Shown here: positions 41,316 through 49,666 of the stretch, piece by piece
How the letters are laid out: the number at the start of each line of letters is the position of its first letter
How positions within the stretch are numbered: position 1 is the first letter of the stretch
NCBI GenBank assembly: GCA_934899185.1
Contig: CAKXYI010000002.1
Coordinates: forward strand, 1 to 64,000
Direction: 5' to 3'
Source of the DNA: an uncultured Lachnospiraceae bacterium
Lineage (GTDB): Bacteria; Bacillota; Clostridia; Lachnospirales; Lachnospiraceae
DNA length: 64,000 nucleotides
Position numbers and translations under genes: made by a program
Notes under the pieces: model-generated
Database searches by the model: none
What the model was told of the DNA's origin: nothing
The model's input: the letters and a program-made list of their open reading frames with translations, nothing else

Positions 41316-42353
41316 ATGAGTGAACGGATGATCGCATTGGATAAAAGTGGAGATTTTTTCGGACCGCTGTATCCCTATATTATCGATGATGATGTGACGG
41401 ATGTGGACTATAACGGCAGAGAGGTCTGGATCACAGACAGTGATAATTGTCGTCATGTATGCAAGGATCTGATCTTAAGTCAGGATTTTGTGGATCAGTT
41501 TACCGGACGCGTGGCAAATGGTGTGAGCAAGGCATTCAACCGGCAAAATCCGGTCTTGGAGGCAGAGACGGCAAGTCTGCGCATCACCATTGTACATGAG
41601 TCGGTGTGCCTGACCGGGCGTAGCATCTGCATCCGCAAGTCCTTGCCTTATGTGCGGCTACATGCCAGACAGATGGTCGCAGAAGGCTATTGCAAGGAGG
41701 AAGTCTTAGACCTGCTTTTGTCCTGTGTGGCAGAACACAAAAACATCGTAGTGGTAGGTGAACCGGGAGCGGGAAAAACGGAACTCTGTAAATTTCTATC
41801 CGGTTATATCCCGGAGGACGAGCGCGTGATTACGATCGAGGATACAACGGAATGGCATTATCCCAGTATGCACCCCGGGCATGATTGTCTGGAGTTGCGG
41901 ATCAACCGACAGATGGACTACACGCAGGCAATCAAGGCTTGTCTGCGCCTGAATCCCAAGTGGATCATGCTCTCGGAAACCAGGTCGAAGGAAGTGGTTT
42001 ATCTGATGGAATGTCTGAGTACAGGGGTACATGGCATGACGACCCTGCACACATCGGATGTGAGGAAGATACCGGATCGTATGTTAAATATGGCGGGCAA
42101 TGAGCGGGATGCCGGACGCATGGAAAATGATATTTATTCCTTTATTGATGTCGGAATTCTGGTTCGCAGGCGCGGCTGGGAAGATAGCATGGGTCGTTAT
42201 CAGATCAGCAGATTTATTGATCAGGTCTGCTTTTTTTCCAGAGAGGATGGAAAAAATCAGGTGCGGATTGTTGTAGAAGACGGAAAGGTGATTTCCGATG
42301 CATGGGGAGAGAGGAAGGGAACGTATTATGAAGCGAAAGTTGCTATGGGATGA
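41316..42353 (+). CDS. TadA/CpaF-like secretion ATPase (divergent)
   Basis: About 345 aa. It would power pilus assembly or secretion. The Walker A motif is VVGEPGAGKTELCKF; the Asp box is ITIEDTTEWHYPSMHPG; the Walker B region is WIMLSETRSKEVVYLMECLS followed by TGVHGMTTLHTSD. It is shorter than typical TadA and lacks most of the N-terminal extension. GAGG lies close before ATG 41316; ATG 41328 is an alternative. Its 3' end overlaps the next gene by 26 bp, which shows one operon. Confidence 0.88.
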   Translation: MSERMIALDKSGDFFGPLYPYIIDDDVTDVDYNGREVWITDSDNCRHVCKDLILSQDFVDQFTGRVANGVSKAFNRQNPVLEAETASLRITIVHESVCLTGRSICIRKSLPYVRLHARQMVAEGYCKEEVLDLLLSCVAEHKNIVVVGEPGAGKTELCKFLSGYIPEDERVITIEDTTEWHYPSMHPGHDCLELRINRQMDYTQAIKACLRLNPKWIMLSETRSKEVVYLMECLSTGVHGMTTLHTSDVRKIPDRMLNMAGNERDAGRMENDIYSFIDVGILVRRRGWEDSMGRYQISRFIDQVCFFSREDGKNQVRIVVEDGKVISDAWGERKGTYYEAKVAMG

Positions 42354-43665
42354 ATTGTATAAATATGGCTATGTTTTTTCTTGGAAAAAAAGTCTGGGGA
42401 TGTATGGTGCTGTGGTGGCATTTGCCATTTTGTTGGGGCGGTATTTTCACCTGGATGGAATCTATCTTGTCCTTTTGTGCGGCTGGTGTGCCTTTCTGTT
42501 TCCCTTTTTTCTGCGCAATCTCTATCGCAACCGCTATGGGCAGTTGCAGTTTGTGGAAGCAAATACCTATATGGAGCAGTTTTTGTACTCTTTCCAAAAA
42601 TCGGGAAAAGTCCTGGTGACCTTAAAGGATGTAGAAAAACTCTTTGCAAAGGGCAGAATGCATACCTGTATCGCAGATGCAATCGCCTATATTGAAAAGA
42701 CCTATGGGGAAAATCAGGTGGAGGCTAAGGCACTTTCAACTATTGAACAAGAATATCCCCTGCAGCAGATGGCGACCATGCACCGTTTTGCCTTGCAGGT
42801 AGAACAAAACGGGGGAGAATATGGGGATGCTATCTTACTGATGTTGGATGCCAGACGCATGTGGGCAGACCGGGAATATGAACTTTTAAAGGAGAAAAAA
42901 AGAAAGCGGACGCAGATCTTGGTCTCTGTCCTTGTATCCTTGCTCTTGTGTTCTGCCTTTGTCTATGTGGCAAATGGCATTTCTATGGCAATCTCTGATT
43001 ATGCCCTGGTCAAGGTCACAACCCTGGCCACCTTATTGATCGATCTATGGATCTTTTATGTGGCGGATAAGAAACTGGTAAGTGGCAGTATGGATAAGGT
43101 CTGTGATGAGAAGGAAATACTCCGTCAGTATGAAAAAGTCAAACGAAGCGATCAGGCAGGTAAAAGAGAACTTGGCTATGGCATTGCAAAAAGAAAGGTG
43201 ATGCGCGCACTGCAAAAGGTCTTTCCACAATGGCTACTGGAAGTGTCTTTGCTCTTGCAGAGTGAAAATGTGCAGGTGGCGATCATGGAATCCTATGAGG
43301 AAGCGCCCTTGTTCTTAAAGCCGGAACTGCGTCAACTGATACAGGATCTGCAGCAGAAACCGACAGACATGGAACCATATCTAGCATTTTTGCAGACCTA
43401 TGACTTGCCGGAAGTACAGTCCTCTATGAAGATGCTTTATTCGCTGTCGGAGGGCACCGGGGGCAATGCGTCCAGTCAGATCAGTGATATTATCCGTAGA
43501 AATCAACTACTTTTCGATCAGGCGCAGAAGATGAAAAACGAGGATGCCCTGGGTGGACTCTATGCCTTATTTTTAGCACCGCAGTTGACCGGGGGAGCAA
43601 AGATGTTAGTGGATATGGTCATGCTTTTTTATGTCATGATGACAAGCAGCGTATTGCAGATGTAG
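42328..43665 (+). CDS. TadB/TadC-like inner-membrane platform protein (apparently fused)
   Basis: About 445 aa. Two helices near the N-terminus (about 22-65), two in the middle (about 200-250) and one at the C-terminus (about 412-440). Between them are two soluble helical domains with T2SSF-like character: residues 80-195 (EQFLYSFQKSGKVLVTLKDV ... QNGGEYGDAILLMLDARRMW) and 295-400 (LLEVSLLLQSENVQVAIMES ... LYSLSEGTGGNAS). In ordinary Tad systems TadB and TadC are separate; here one protein seems to do both jobs. GGAAGGGAA precedes the ATG. Confidence 0.75.
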   Translation: MKRKLLWDELYKYGYVFSWKKSLGMYGAVVAFAILLGRYFHLDGIYLVLLCGWCAFLFPFFLRNLYRNRYGQLQFVEANTYMEQFLYSFQKSGKVLVTLKDVEKLFAKGRMHTCIADAIAYIEKTYGENQVEAKALSTIEQEYPLQQMATMHRFALQVEQNGGEYGDAILLMLDARRMWADREYELLKEKKRKRTQILVSVLVSLLLCSAFVYVANGISMAISDYALVKVTTLATLLIDLWIFYVADKKLVSGSMDKVCDEKEILRQYEKVKRSDQAGKRELGYGIAKRKVMRALQKVFPQWLLEVSLLLQSENVQVAIMESYEEAPLFLKPELRQLIQDLQQKPTDMEPYLAFLQTYDLPEVQSSMKMLYSLSEGTGGNASSQISDIIRRNQLLFDQAQKMKNEDALGGLYALFLAPQLTGGAKMLVDMVMLFYVMMTSSVLQM

Positions 43666-43679
43666 GAAAGGGGAGGTTT

Positions 43680-44015
43680 ATGGAAGTCATTATAAAATCA
43701 TTTATCGGTATTTTCTGCCTCATGCTTTTGACGGTTACGGGGGTCGGCATTACAGCGACATCGGTATCTGCGCGAAATGCAAATGTCTTTCTGACTGCTA
43801 GTGCCGAAAGGATTGAGGCAGCACATTTTGCAAAAGATGTGATCGAGACTTGTCAGGAGGATGCAAAGGAAATGGGCTATGACCTTAATGTGGACGTCTA
43901 TCGGCCTGGGGAGAGCAAGCAGGCAGCCTACGGAAGTATGGTGTTGACCTATGACTATGGGATTTCCTTTTTTGGCTTGGAAAATACCAGACGGATAGCA
44001 GTGGATTTATGGTAA
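43680..44015 (+). CDS. TadE/DUF4320-like minor pseudopilin
   Basis: 111 aa. It opens MEVIIKSF-IG followed by a hydrophobic helix (IFCLMLLTVTGVGITATSVSA), then a helical and beta domain ending in GSMVLTYDYGISFFGLENTR. This layout matches DUF4320/TadE-type pseudopilins. Its N-terminus is a distant variant of the M-x-[DE]-I-[IM]-x-x-Y-G start of its neighbours. It follows the platform gene by 14 bp. Confidence 0.6.
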   Translation: MEVIIKSFIGIFCLMLLTVTGVGITATSVSARNANVFLTASAERIEAAHFAKDVIETCQEDAKEMGYDLNVDVYRPGESKQAAYGSMVLTYDYGISFFGLENTRRIAVDLW

Positions 44016-44027
44016 AGGAGGAAGCAT

Positions 44028-44132
44028 ATGCAGGAAATTATGCGGGATTATGGGATGGCACTTTTTTACAGTGTCATCGGCGGCAGTATTTGCGGACTCT
44101 TTCTTTTGGCAATACAGGCGTTTTGTATGTAG
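44028..44132 (+). CDS. Short membrane protein 2 of Tad-like operon
   Basis: 34 aa: MQEIMRDYG followed by one hydrophobic helix (MALFYSVIGGSICGLFLLAI) and a short end QAFCM. AAAGGAGG lies 5 bases before the ATG, which strongly supports translation despite the small size. It shares its first nine residues, by pattern, with the genes at 41141, 44146 and 44299. Confidence 0.7.
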   Translation: MQEIMRDYGMALFYSVIGGSICGLFLLAIQAFCM

Positions 44133-44145
44133 AGAGAGGAGAAGT

Positions 44146-44286
44146 ATGATGAAAGAGATTATGGATACTTATGGGGAAATGTTGCTGGCGGTCGTTACGA
44201 CCGTCATGTTGGGGATCTTGTTCTGGCAACAGGTAAAAAGTCCTTTTGTCATGGGGCTGGCACTAGCGCTGGAACAGATGTTCTGA
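44146..44286 (+). CDS. Short membrane protein 3 of Tad-like operon
   Basis: 46 aa: MMKEIMDTYG then a hydrophobic helix (EMLLAVVTTVMLGILFW) and an amphipathic end (KSPFVMGLALALEQMF). The ribosome site GAGGAG lies 4 bases before the first ATG. An in-frame upstream ATG at 44050 would run through the previous small gene and has no ribosome site. Same N-terminal signature as its neighbours. Confidence 0.72.
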   Translation: MMKEIMDTYGEMLLAVVTTVMLGILFWQQVKSPFVMGLALALEQMF

Positions 44287-44298
44287 TAAGGGGAGAAT

Positions 44299-44793
44299 AT
44301 GACAGAAATTATAAGAAACTATGGCAGGACTTTGCTTGTCATGTCGGTTGCAGGTGCTTTGCTGACCTTATTCTTTTGCCTGTCATTTGCGGGAAATAAG
44401 GGATTGACGCAGACATTGGGAATGCAGATGAAAGAGCAGATGGGGCAGGAGAATTTTGGGATGCAGGCTTCGGATCGTGCTGTGCAGAGTGCAAAAGAAA
44501 CGTCGGTGCCGACAGTGACTACGCAGACGCTTTTTGTCGGGCAAGTCTATCCGGCAAAGGACATGATTGTAGCAAGGGATGCAAAAGGAAAGGAGGCATC
44601 TCTTGTCATCTTTTGGATCGAGGATACCGATAACAGGGGAGTTGTAAAAGCGCAGGAGGATGCAGCGGGAAAAGAAACGTATTGTTTTGGGCATAGTGGC
44701 ATCTATCGGGCAAAAGTCATGCTTTGGGATGCTCATGGGGCAAGTCAGAAGGGTTGGATTTATCTGCGTGTGGAAGAAGGAGGACAAGGATGA
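44299..44793 (+). CDS. Tad-like operon membrane protein with extracellular domain
   Basis: 164 aa: MTEIIRNYG, a hydrophobic helix (RTLLVMSVAGALLTLFFCLS), a Gln/Met-rich linker (about 35-75) and a C-terminal beta domain (about 78-160: TLFVGQVYPAKDMIVARDAK ... GHSGIYRAKVMLWDAHGA). It looks like a larger minor pilin: the same leader and helix as the short proteins plus an exposed domain. GGGGAG precedes the ATG. It ends in a 4-bp ATGA overlap with the next gene. Confidence 0.72.
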   Translation: MTEIIRNYGRTLLVMSVAGALLTLFFCLSFAGNKGLTQTLGMQMKEQMGQENFGMQASDRAVQSAKETSVPTVTTQTLFVGQVYPAKDMIVARDAKGKEASLVIFWIEDTDNRGVVKAQEDAAGKETYCFGHSGIYRAKVMLWDAHGASQKGWIYLRVEEGGQG

Positions 44794-45383
44794 AATATAT
44801 CGTGTATGGTATCGTTTCTGCGGCGATCCTGTTTCTTTCCGTGCTCATGTTTTTGACCATCGAAGGAAGAACAGACCATGAAAAGTCTTTGGAGGAGGCT
44901 GTCGGACTGGCATTGGATCAAACTATGGAAGAGCAGTGGGAGCAGGCAGAAATTCTGACAGATGATAAAGTATGGGCTGATGCTTTTTGCCAGAAACTAA
45001 AAGACAAAATGCAAGGGCTTGGAATCACAGGGGATTGTAAGGTGGAGATCTACGGCGTGGATAGCAAAAATGGTCTGCTATCTGTGGGAGTGACCGAGAT
45101 ATATCGACATCCCAATGGAAAAGAGGGAACCTGTCGCGTGACAAAGACTGTTGTGTGGGACCAAAAGGTGGAAAAAGAAGATCGTGAGGTGCGTTTTTAT
45201 GTGGATGACAGACTATGGCAGGCATATCAAGTAGAGGATGGTGCAGACTTTATCCTGCCGCAGACCCCAACGGTCGAGGGACGAAAGTTTTTAGGCTGGT
45301 CTAGACAGGCAGACCGGTGGAGCGGAGAAGGGTTCCCTTCACAGGTAAAAGAAACGCAGACCTATTATGCGTGTTTTGAGTAA
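44790..45383 (+). CDS. Tad-like operon membrane protein with InlB-type repeat
   Basis: About 197 aa. One N-terminal helix (about 2-22, YIVYGIVSAAILFLSVLMFL), a helical segment (30-70), a beta region (80-130), and a C-terminal InlB-type/Listeria-Bacteroides repeat (about 150-197: FILPQTPTVEGRKFLGWSRQ ... YYACFE). The start at 44790 follows AGGAGG. The protein is probably exposed on the cell surface and may be a minor pilin. Confidence 0.72.
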   Translation: MKYIVYGIVSAAILFLSVLMFLTIEGRTDHEKSLEEAVGLALDQTMEEQWEQAEILTDDKVWADAFCQKLKDKMQGLGITGDCKVEIYGVDSKNGLLSVGVTEIYRHPNGKEGTCRVTKTVVWDQKVEKEDREVRFYVDDRLWQAYQVEDGADFILPQTPTVEGRKFLGWSRQADRWSGEGFPSQVKETQTYYACFE

Positions 45384-45413
45384 ATAAAATTCATAAAAGA
45401 ATGGGGAGGAGTT

Positions 45414-48218
45414 ATGAGAAGAAGAGTGCGAGAAAAACAGGGAAAACGTAAACAAGGGAAAAGAATCTGTGCTATGTTCTTGCTGGTGCTAACGGTTATA
45501 TCCAGTTGTGGGGATGTTCTACCGGCTCGGGCGGAGAGTAAGGAGATGGAAGACGCAGCAAGCAAGGAACCGTACGCGGACATAGAACTGCAAACCTCAG
45601 AAAGCGAGGCACCACATGCAGATATAGAGCCGCAAGCAGCTACCGTAGAGGAAAGCACGGCAGAATACAGTATATCAGAACAGGGTGTTATGGTCGCAAC
45701 CTATGGCGGTGGATGGTTCTATGACTACTGGATGTGTTCTTCTTGGACGGACTTTGTCTTGGGTGCATGGTTAAATGGGGCGACAAAATTTGTCCTCCTG
45801 GAGGATATTCCAATGACAGAACGCTGGCTGATCACAGACGGTGCCTGCTTTACCATCAACGGCAACGGACACCAGATGGTCAATTACCTGTCACAGCCGG
45901 GGCCTATGATCACGGTGCAGAATGGCGCCACCCTGATCACAGAGGGCAATCTGACGCTTAATGGAAACAACCACAGAAATAATGGTGCAGCAGCGGAGGG
46001 TGGTTCTTCTGCCGTGGATTGTATCAATGCAACCTGGTATGGCAGTGATACGACTATCTGCAATAACTGGAATTATGGCTATATTGGGGTAGACCATCTG
46101 GGCGGCGGCACCGGCTTTAATATCGTATCTGAGAATGGCTCTGGCTTTCCGGCAATCGGTGTCTTTAACAACTGTCGGGCGTATAACTGTGATGGCGCAG
46201 CATTTTTTGCAAGGAATACGGATGGCAGAGGGGCAACGCTGATCTGCGATAATTGTCAGGCTTATGACTCATCATGGGGATTTATGGTCACGGATGGCGG
46301 AATGTATCTGACAGACTGTTCTGCAGATGCGCCACGGTATGATGGTAGCAAATGGCTCTATGGCGGTGCGGGCATCGCTTATATGGGGCAGGCGAGTGGC
46401 AGTGCCAAAGGATGCTGTATGCAGGGGGCCAATTGCGGACTTTGGCTTAATGCTGCCAACCGCATCGAGATCCGTCAGTGTCAGATCAGAAACAGTCCGT
46501 CCGGTGTTCTGGCTACGGCAAATGAGGCAAAATCTACCTATCTTCTGGATGCCTGCGAACTTTATGGCAATACACATGGGCTGGTGCATGGCTTTTTCAA
46601 TCGTCCGACTGGGGAGATAGAAAAAAGCAGTCTATACAAGAATACGACCGCCGTCTGCAATAGCGGAAATCTTTCCCTGACTACCTGTGCCATCTATGAT
46701 AACGGGACGGGGATCGATAATGTGGATGGGGCATACTGCACGCAAAAAGACGGCAGGATAGAGAGAAACATCTCGTATGATATTTTGCAAAAAGGGGAAT
46801 ATCTTTTATCCGGAGAAACTACCATCTGCGGCAAGGGAATATGGCTGGCACAGGACAGGATCCTAAGACTGTCCGGTGCCTTAGCAGACAGTCTTTCAAA
46901 GATCCCATTGACGCTGGAAGAAGAAAGACCGGATCCGGGACGACTTGTTTTATCCTGCGATTATGATACGACCCAGAACATAGTGGATCAGATGAAAGAA
47001 AAATTTGCTCTGGTAAATACGCATACAAGTACATGGAAGGCGGGGCAGGGGCAATACCGATCTGCCATCCTGCGGACGGGCACAGGTAGCAATGCGCCTG
47101 CCGGACAGGTTATTGTATCCGAAGCATACACGGTGGCTTTTGCAGGAAATCTGGACAATCCTCATGTGACGTTTTCACTGCCGGAGCAGAAGATCCTGTA
47201 CTGGAAAGAAGCACAGACCATAAGTGCACCTGCCTTAGTGGTCTATTATGATGGGAGAGCCTTTGCTTCTCTGGAGCAGACCGGGTGGAGTCAGACTACC
47301 AAGACAGCAGAGGAATTTTGGCAGATCGGACAGGATAAGACCTTTCCTGCGGAGGCATGCACGCAGGATTATTGTTTCTACGCAAACTATGATGTGATAG
47401 TGGATGTTCTCATATGTGGAAACGGTCAGACTGTCGGGGAGGATTATCGGATCAGCAGTTGTAAAAAGATTTTCTCTTTACCGGAAAATACGTTTGCGCG
47501 CATAGAAGAAAGTAAGGTATGGGATGAAAATTTTGCCGAGGAAGTCTTGGAAAGAAAGACCTATGCCCACATGGGCTGGGCAACGCGAGAGGATGCCATT
47601 TATAAGGATGCGGATGTGCTTGCTGTCGGCAGTGCAGTAGACTTAAATGCTTGGGGCATGCAGGTTTTGGAAAGTGGGACAGAAAAAGTAGATGCTAATG
47701 GCAGATTAGAACCCCTGATCTTTTACAGTATCTGGGACAGACCGCCGGAGATTTTTGCTAAAAACCGTTACTGGTCAAAGGAACAGGTAAAGGAAGGCAT
47801 GGTGACAAAACAGGAAGTTTTAAGAAGCGCAAAGGCGAGTGATGCCGAGGATGGAGAAAATCTGGCGCTGGATGTGGAACTGCCAGATGCGGTGACTCTG
47901 CTTTCTTTGGGGGAGAAAGGTTATGTGACGGCGCGCTACCGGGCAGTGGATGGTGCCGGGAATGCGACAGAGCGTCTGGTCAAGATCGGCATCACTGAAA
48001 GCGGTATTTATCAGGGCCAGTATCAGGATAACAATGCCCTTGTCCTAAGAGGGATCAATCAGACTTATTATAATAAGAAGACAGAAGAAGCAGGCGGGCT
48101 GATGGAGGAGTCACTTTGGTATGCCGATCCTGCCTGTAAAGAAAAGATCTTGCAGACTTTTTCCAATCTGGAGAACGAAAGGGCGGTTTTCACCTATGAT
48201 CTGTCGTCTGTAAAGTGA
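45414..48218 (+). CDS. Large secreted beta-helix protein, Tad-like operon
   Basis: 934 aa. The basic N-terminus and hydrophobic segment (about 19-34, ICAMFLLVLTVISSCG) form a signal peptide, with processing likely after ARA-ES. A low-complexity part (45-85, ADIE[LP]Q repeats) follows. Residues about 120-480 are a right-handed parallel beta-helix (ITVQNGATLITEGNLTLNGN, GVFNNCRAYNCDGAAFFARN, GATLICDNCQAY). InlB-like beta strands lie around 690-780 (HMGWATREDAIYKDADVL) and a cadherin/DUF5011-like domain around 780-860 (AKASDAEDGE ... AVDGAGNAT). No LPXTG. Thirty bases after the previous gene, with GGAGG. Possible adhesin, pilus tip or exported cargo. Confidence 0.8.
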   Translation: MRRRVREKQGKRKQGKRICAMFLLVLTVISSCGDVLPARAESKEMEDAASKEPYADIELQTSESEAPHADIEPQAATVEESTAEYSISEQGVMVATYGGGWFYDYWMCSSWTDFVLGAWLNGATKFVLLEDIPMTERWLITDGACFTINGNGHQMVNYLSQPGPMITVQNGATLITEGNLTLNGNNHRNNGAAAEGGSSAVDCINATWYGSDTTICNNWNYGYIGVDHLGGGTGFNIVSENGSGFPAIGVFNNCRAYNCDGAAFFARNTDGRGATLICDNCQAYDSSWGFMVTDGGMYLTDCSADAPRYDGSKWLYGGAGIAYMGQASGSAKGCCMQGANCGLWLNAANRIEIRQCQIRNSPSGVLATANEAKSTYLLDACELYGNTHGLVHGFFNRPTGEIEKSSLYKNTTAVCNSGNLSLTTCAIYDNGTGIDNVDGAYCTQKDGRIERNISYDILQKGEYLLSGETTICGKGIWLAQDRILRLSGALADSLSKIPLTLEEERPDPGRLVLSCDYDTTQNIVDQMKEKFALVNTHTSTWKAGQGQYRSAILRTGTGSNAPAGQVIVSEAYTVAFAGNLDNPHVTFSLPEQKILYWKEAQTISAPALVVYYDGRAFASLEQTGWSQTTKTAEEFWQIGQDKTFPAEACTQDYCFYANYDVIVDVLICGNGQTVGEDYRISSCKKIFSLPENTFARIEESKVWDENFAEEVLERKTYAHMGWATREDAIYKDADVLAVGSAVDLNAWGMQVLESGTEKVDANGRLEPLIFYSIWDRPPEIFAKNRYWSKEQVKEGMVTKQEVLRSAKASDAEDGENLALDVELPDAVTLLSLGEKGYVTARYRAVDGAGNATERLVKIGITESGIYQGQYQDNNALVLRGINQTYYNKKTEEAGGLMEESLWYADPACKEKILQTFSNLENERAVFTYDLSSVK

Positions 48219-48245
48219 AAATCAGAGGAATATCCTTTGGATTGC

Positions 48246-48273
48246 TTGATTTCTAAAAGAAAAATTATATAAT
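48246..48273 (+). promoter_or_regulatory. Promoter of the CNNM/CBS protein gene
   Basis: TTGATT (48246-48251), a 16-bp spacer and TATAAT (48268-48273), 52 bp before the TTG start. Confidence 0.65.
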
Positions 48274-48324
48274 AAAATGAAATAACGAGATATTATTATA
48301 TTAAGAAAAAGGAGTGATGTTTTT

Positions 48325-49605
48325 TTGGATACCGTCTCGATACTTCAGTTAGTGATCTTGGTTGTTCTCTTATTTTTATCCGCGTTCTTTTCTTCTGCGG
48401 AAACAGCGCTGACAACCGTCAATAAGATCAAAATGAAATCTATGGCAGAAGAGGGCGATAAGAGGGCACAATGCGTGCTCAAGGTAACAGATGATTCGGC
48501 AAAGATGCTGTCGGCGATCCTGATCGGCAATAATGTCGTCAACTTGTCAGCATCATCACTGGCAACGACACTTGCCATACGCTTGTTGGGCAGTGTGGGC
48601 GCGGGGGTAGCAACAGGGCTTTTGACCCTGCTGATTCTGATCTTTGGTGAAATCTCGCCGAAGACACTAGCAACACTCAACGCGACCAAGATATCTTTGT
48701 CTTACGCAAAGATCATCTGGGGCTTAATGGTGATTTTGACACCGGTAATCTTCTTGGTCAACAAGTTATCTTTGGTATTTTTACGTCTGTTGCGCGTAGA
48801 TCCAAACCAGAATGAGGGAGCCATTACCGAGGAAGAATTGCGCATCATGGTAGATGCCAGCCATGAGAGTGGCGAGATCGAAGGAGAAGAACGAGAATAT
48901 ATCCATAACATCTTTGATTTTACGGATGCCACCGCCAAGGAGATCATGATACCCCGTATTGATATGACTATGGTCAATGTGAACTGGTCTTATGATAAAT
49001 TAGTGGAGACTTTTAAAGAGGATATGTTTACGCGTCTGCCGGTCTATGAGGGAGACACGGACAATATCATCGGTCTGATCAATATGAAGGATATGATCTT
49101 GGCATCGCGCGGAGAGGATTTTTCTATCCGGGACTATCTGCGAAAAGTGTATTTTACTTATGAACAGAAGAATACCTCGGAATTGTTCGAGGAGATGCGA
49201 AGGGAACGCCTAAGCCTTGCTATCGTGCTGGATGAATACGGCGCAGTGGCAGGACTTGTGACGCTGGAAGACCTCTTGGAAGAACTGGTGGGAGAGATCC
49301 GTGACGAATTTGACGGAAATGAAGAGGACGATCTCATCCAGATTAGCGACAGGGAGTATGATGTCCTTGGTTCTATGAATCTGGAAGATCTATGTGACGA
49401 ATTGCATCTTGCCTTTACTTCAGAAGATTATGACACCATCGGTGGATATCTAACCGGGCTTTTCGATCACTTTCCGCAAAAAGGAGAAGTCTATGTGACC
49501 GGGGATGGCGTGATGCTTCGGGTAGAGGGCGTGGATAAAAAGCGTATCACCAAAGTGCATATCAAACTGCCAAAGTCGGACGAGGAAAAAGCAGAAGAAG
49601 CATAG
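48325..49605 (+). CDS. CNNM/CorC-HlyC family protein with CBS domains
   Basis: 426 aa. The N-terminal CNNM membrane domain (about 1-190) has FLSAFFSSAETALTTVNKIK and SAILIGNNVVNLSASSLATT then FGEISPKTLA. Two CBS domains (about 215-335) have EIMIPRIDMTMV and EYGAVAGLVTLEDLLEELVG. A CorC_HlyC C-terminal domain ends it. Members are linked to Mg2+ or Co2+ efflux. The start is TTG after AAGGAG at a longish distance. Confidence 0.92.
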   Translation: MDTVSILQLVILVVLLFLSAFFSSAETALTTVNKIKMKSMAEEGDKRAQCVLKVTDDSAKMLSAILIGNNVVNLSASSLATTLAIRLLGSVGAGVATGLLTLLILIFGEISPKTLATLNATKISLSYAKIIWGLMVILTPVIFLVNKLSLVFLRLLRVDPNQNEGAITEEELRIMVDASHESGEIEGEEREYIHNIFDFTDATAKEIMIPRIDMTMVNVNWSYDKLVETFKEDMFTRLPVYEGDTDNIIGLINMKDMILASRGEDFSIRDYLRKVYFTYEQKNTSELFEEMRRERLSLAIVLDEYGAVAGLVTLEDLLEELVGEIRDEFDGNEEDDLIQISDREYDVLGSMNLEDLCDELHLAFTSEDYDTIGGYLTGLFDHFPQKGEVYVTGDGVMLRVEGVDKKRITKVHIKLPKSDEEKAEEA

Positions 49606-49626
49606 AAAATATAAAGTGAGAAAAGC

Positions 49627-49665
49627 AATGCCAGAACCGGATAAAAACAGGTTCTGGCATTTCTT
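49627..49665. terminator. Terminator between convergent genes
   Basis: ATGCCAGAACC pairs with GGTTCTGGCAT around an 11-base loop, with TTTCTTGTT after it. It serves the CNNM gene; the A-rich upstream side could serve the amidase gene in the other direction. Confidence 0.8.
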
Positions 49666-49666
49666 G

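Noticed and set aside
44050-44145. Upstream ATG giving a 78-aa version of the third short pilus protein
   Set aside because: It overlaps the 34-aa gene in another frame and lacks a ribosome site; the ATG at 44146 has GAGGAG.
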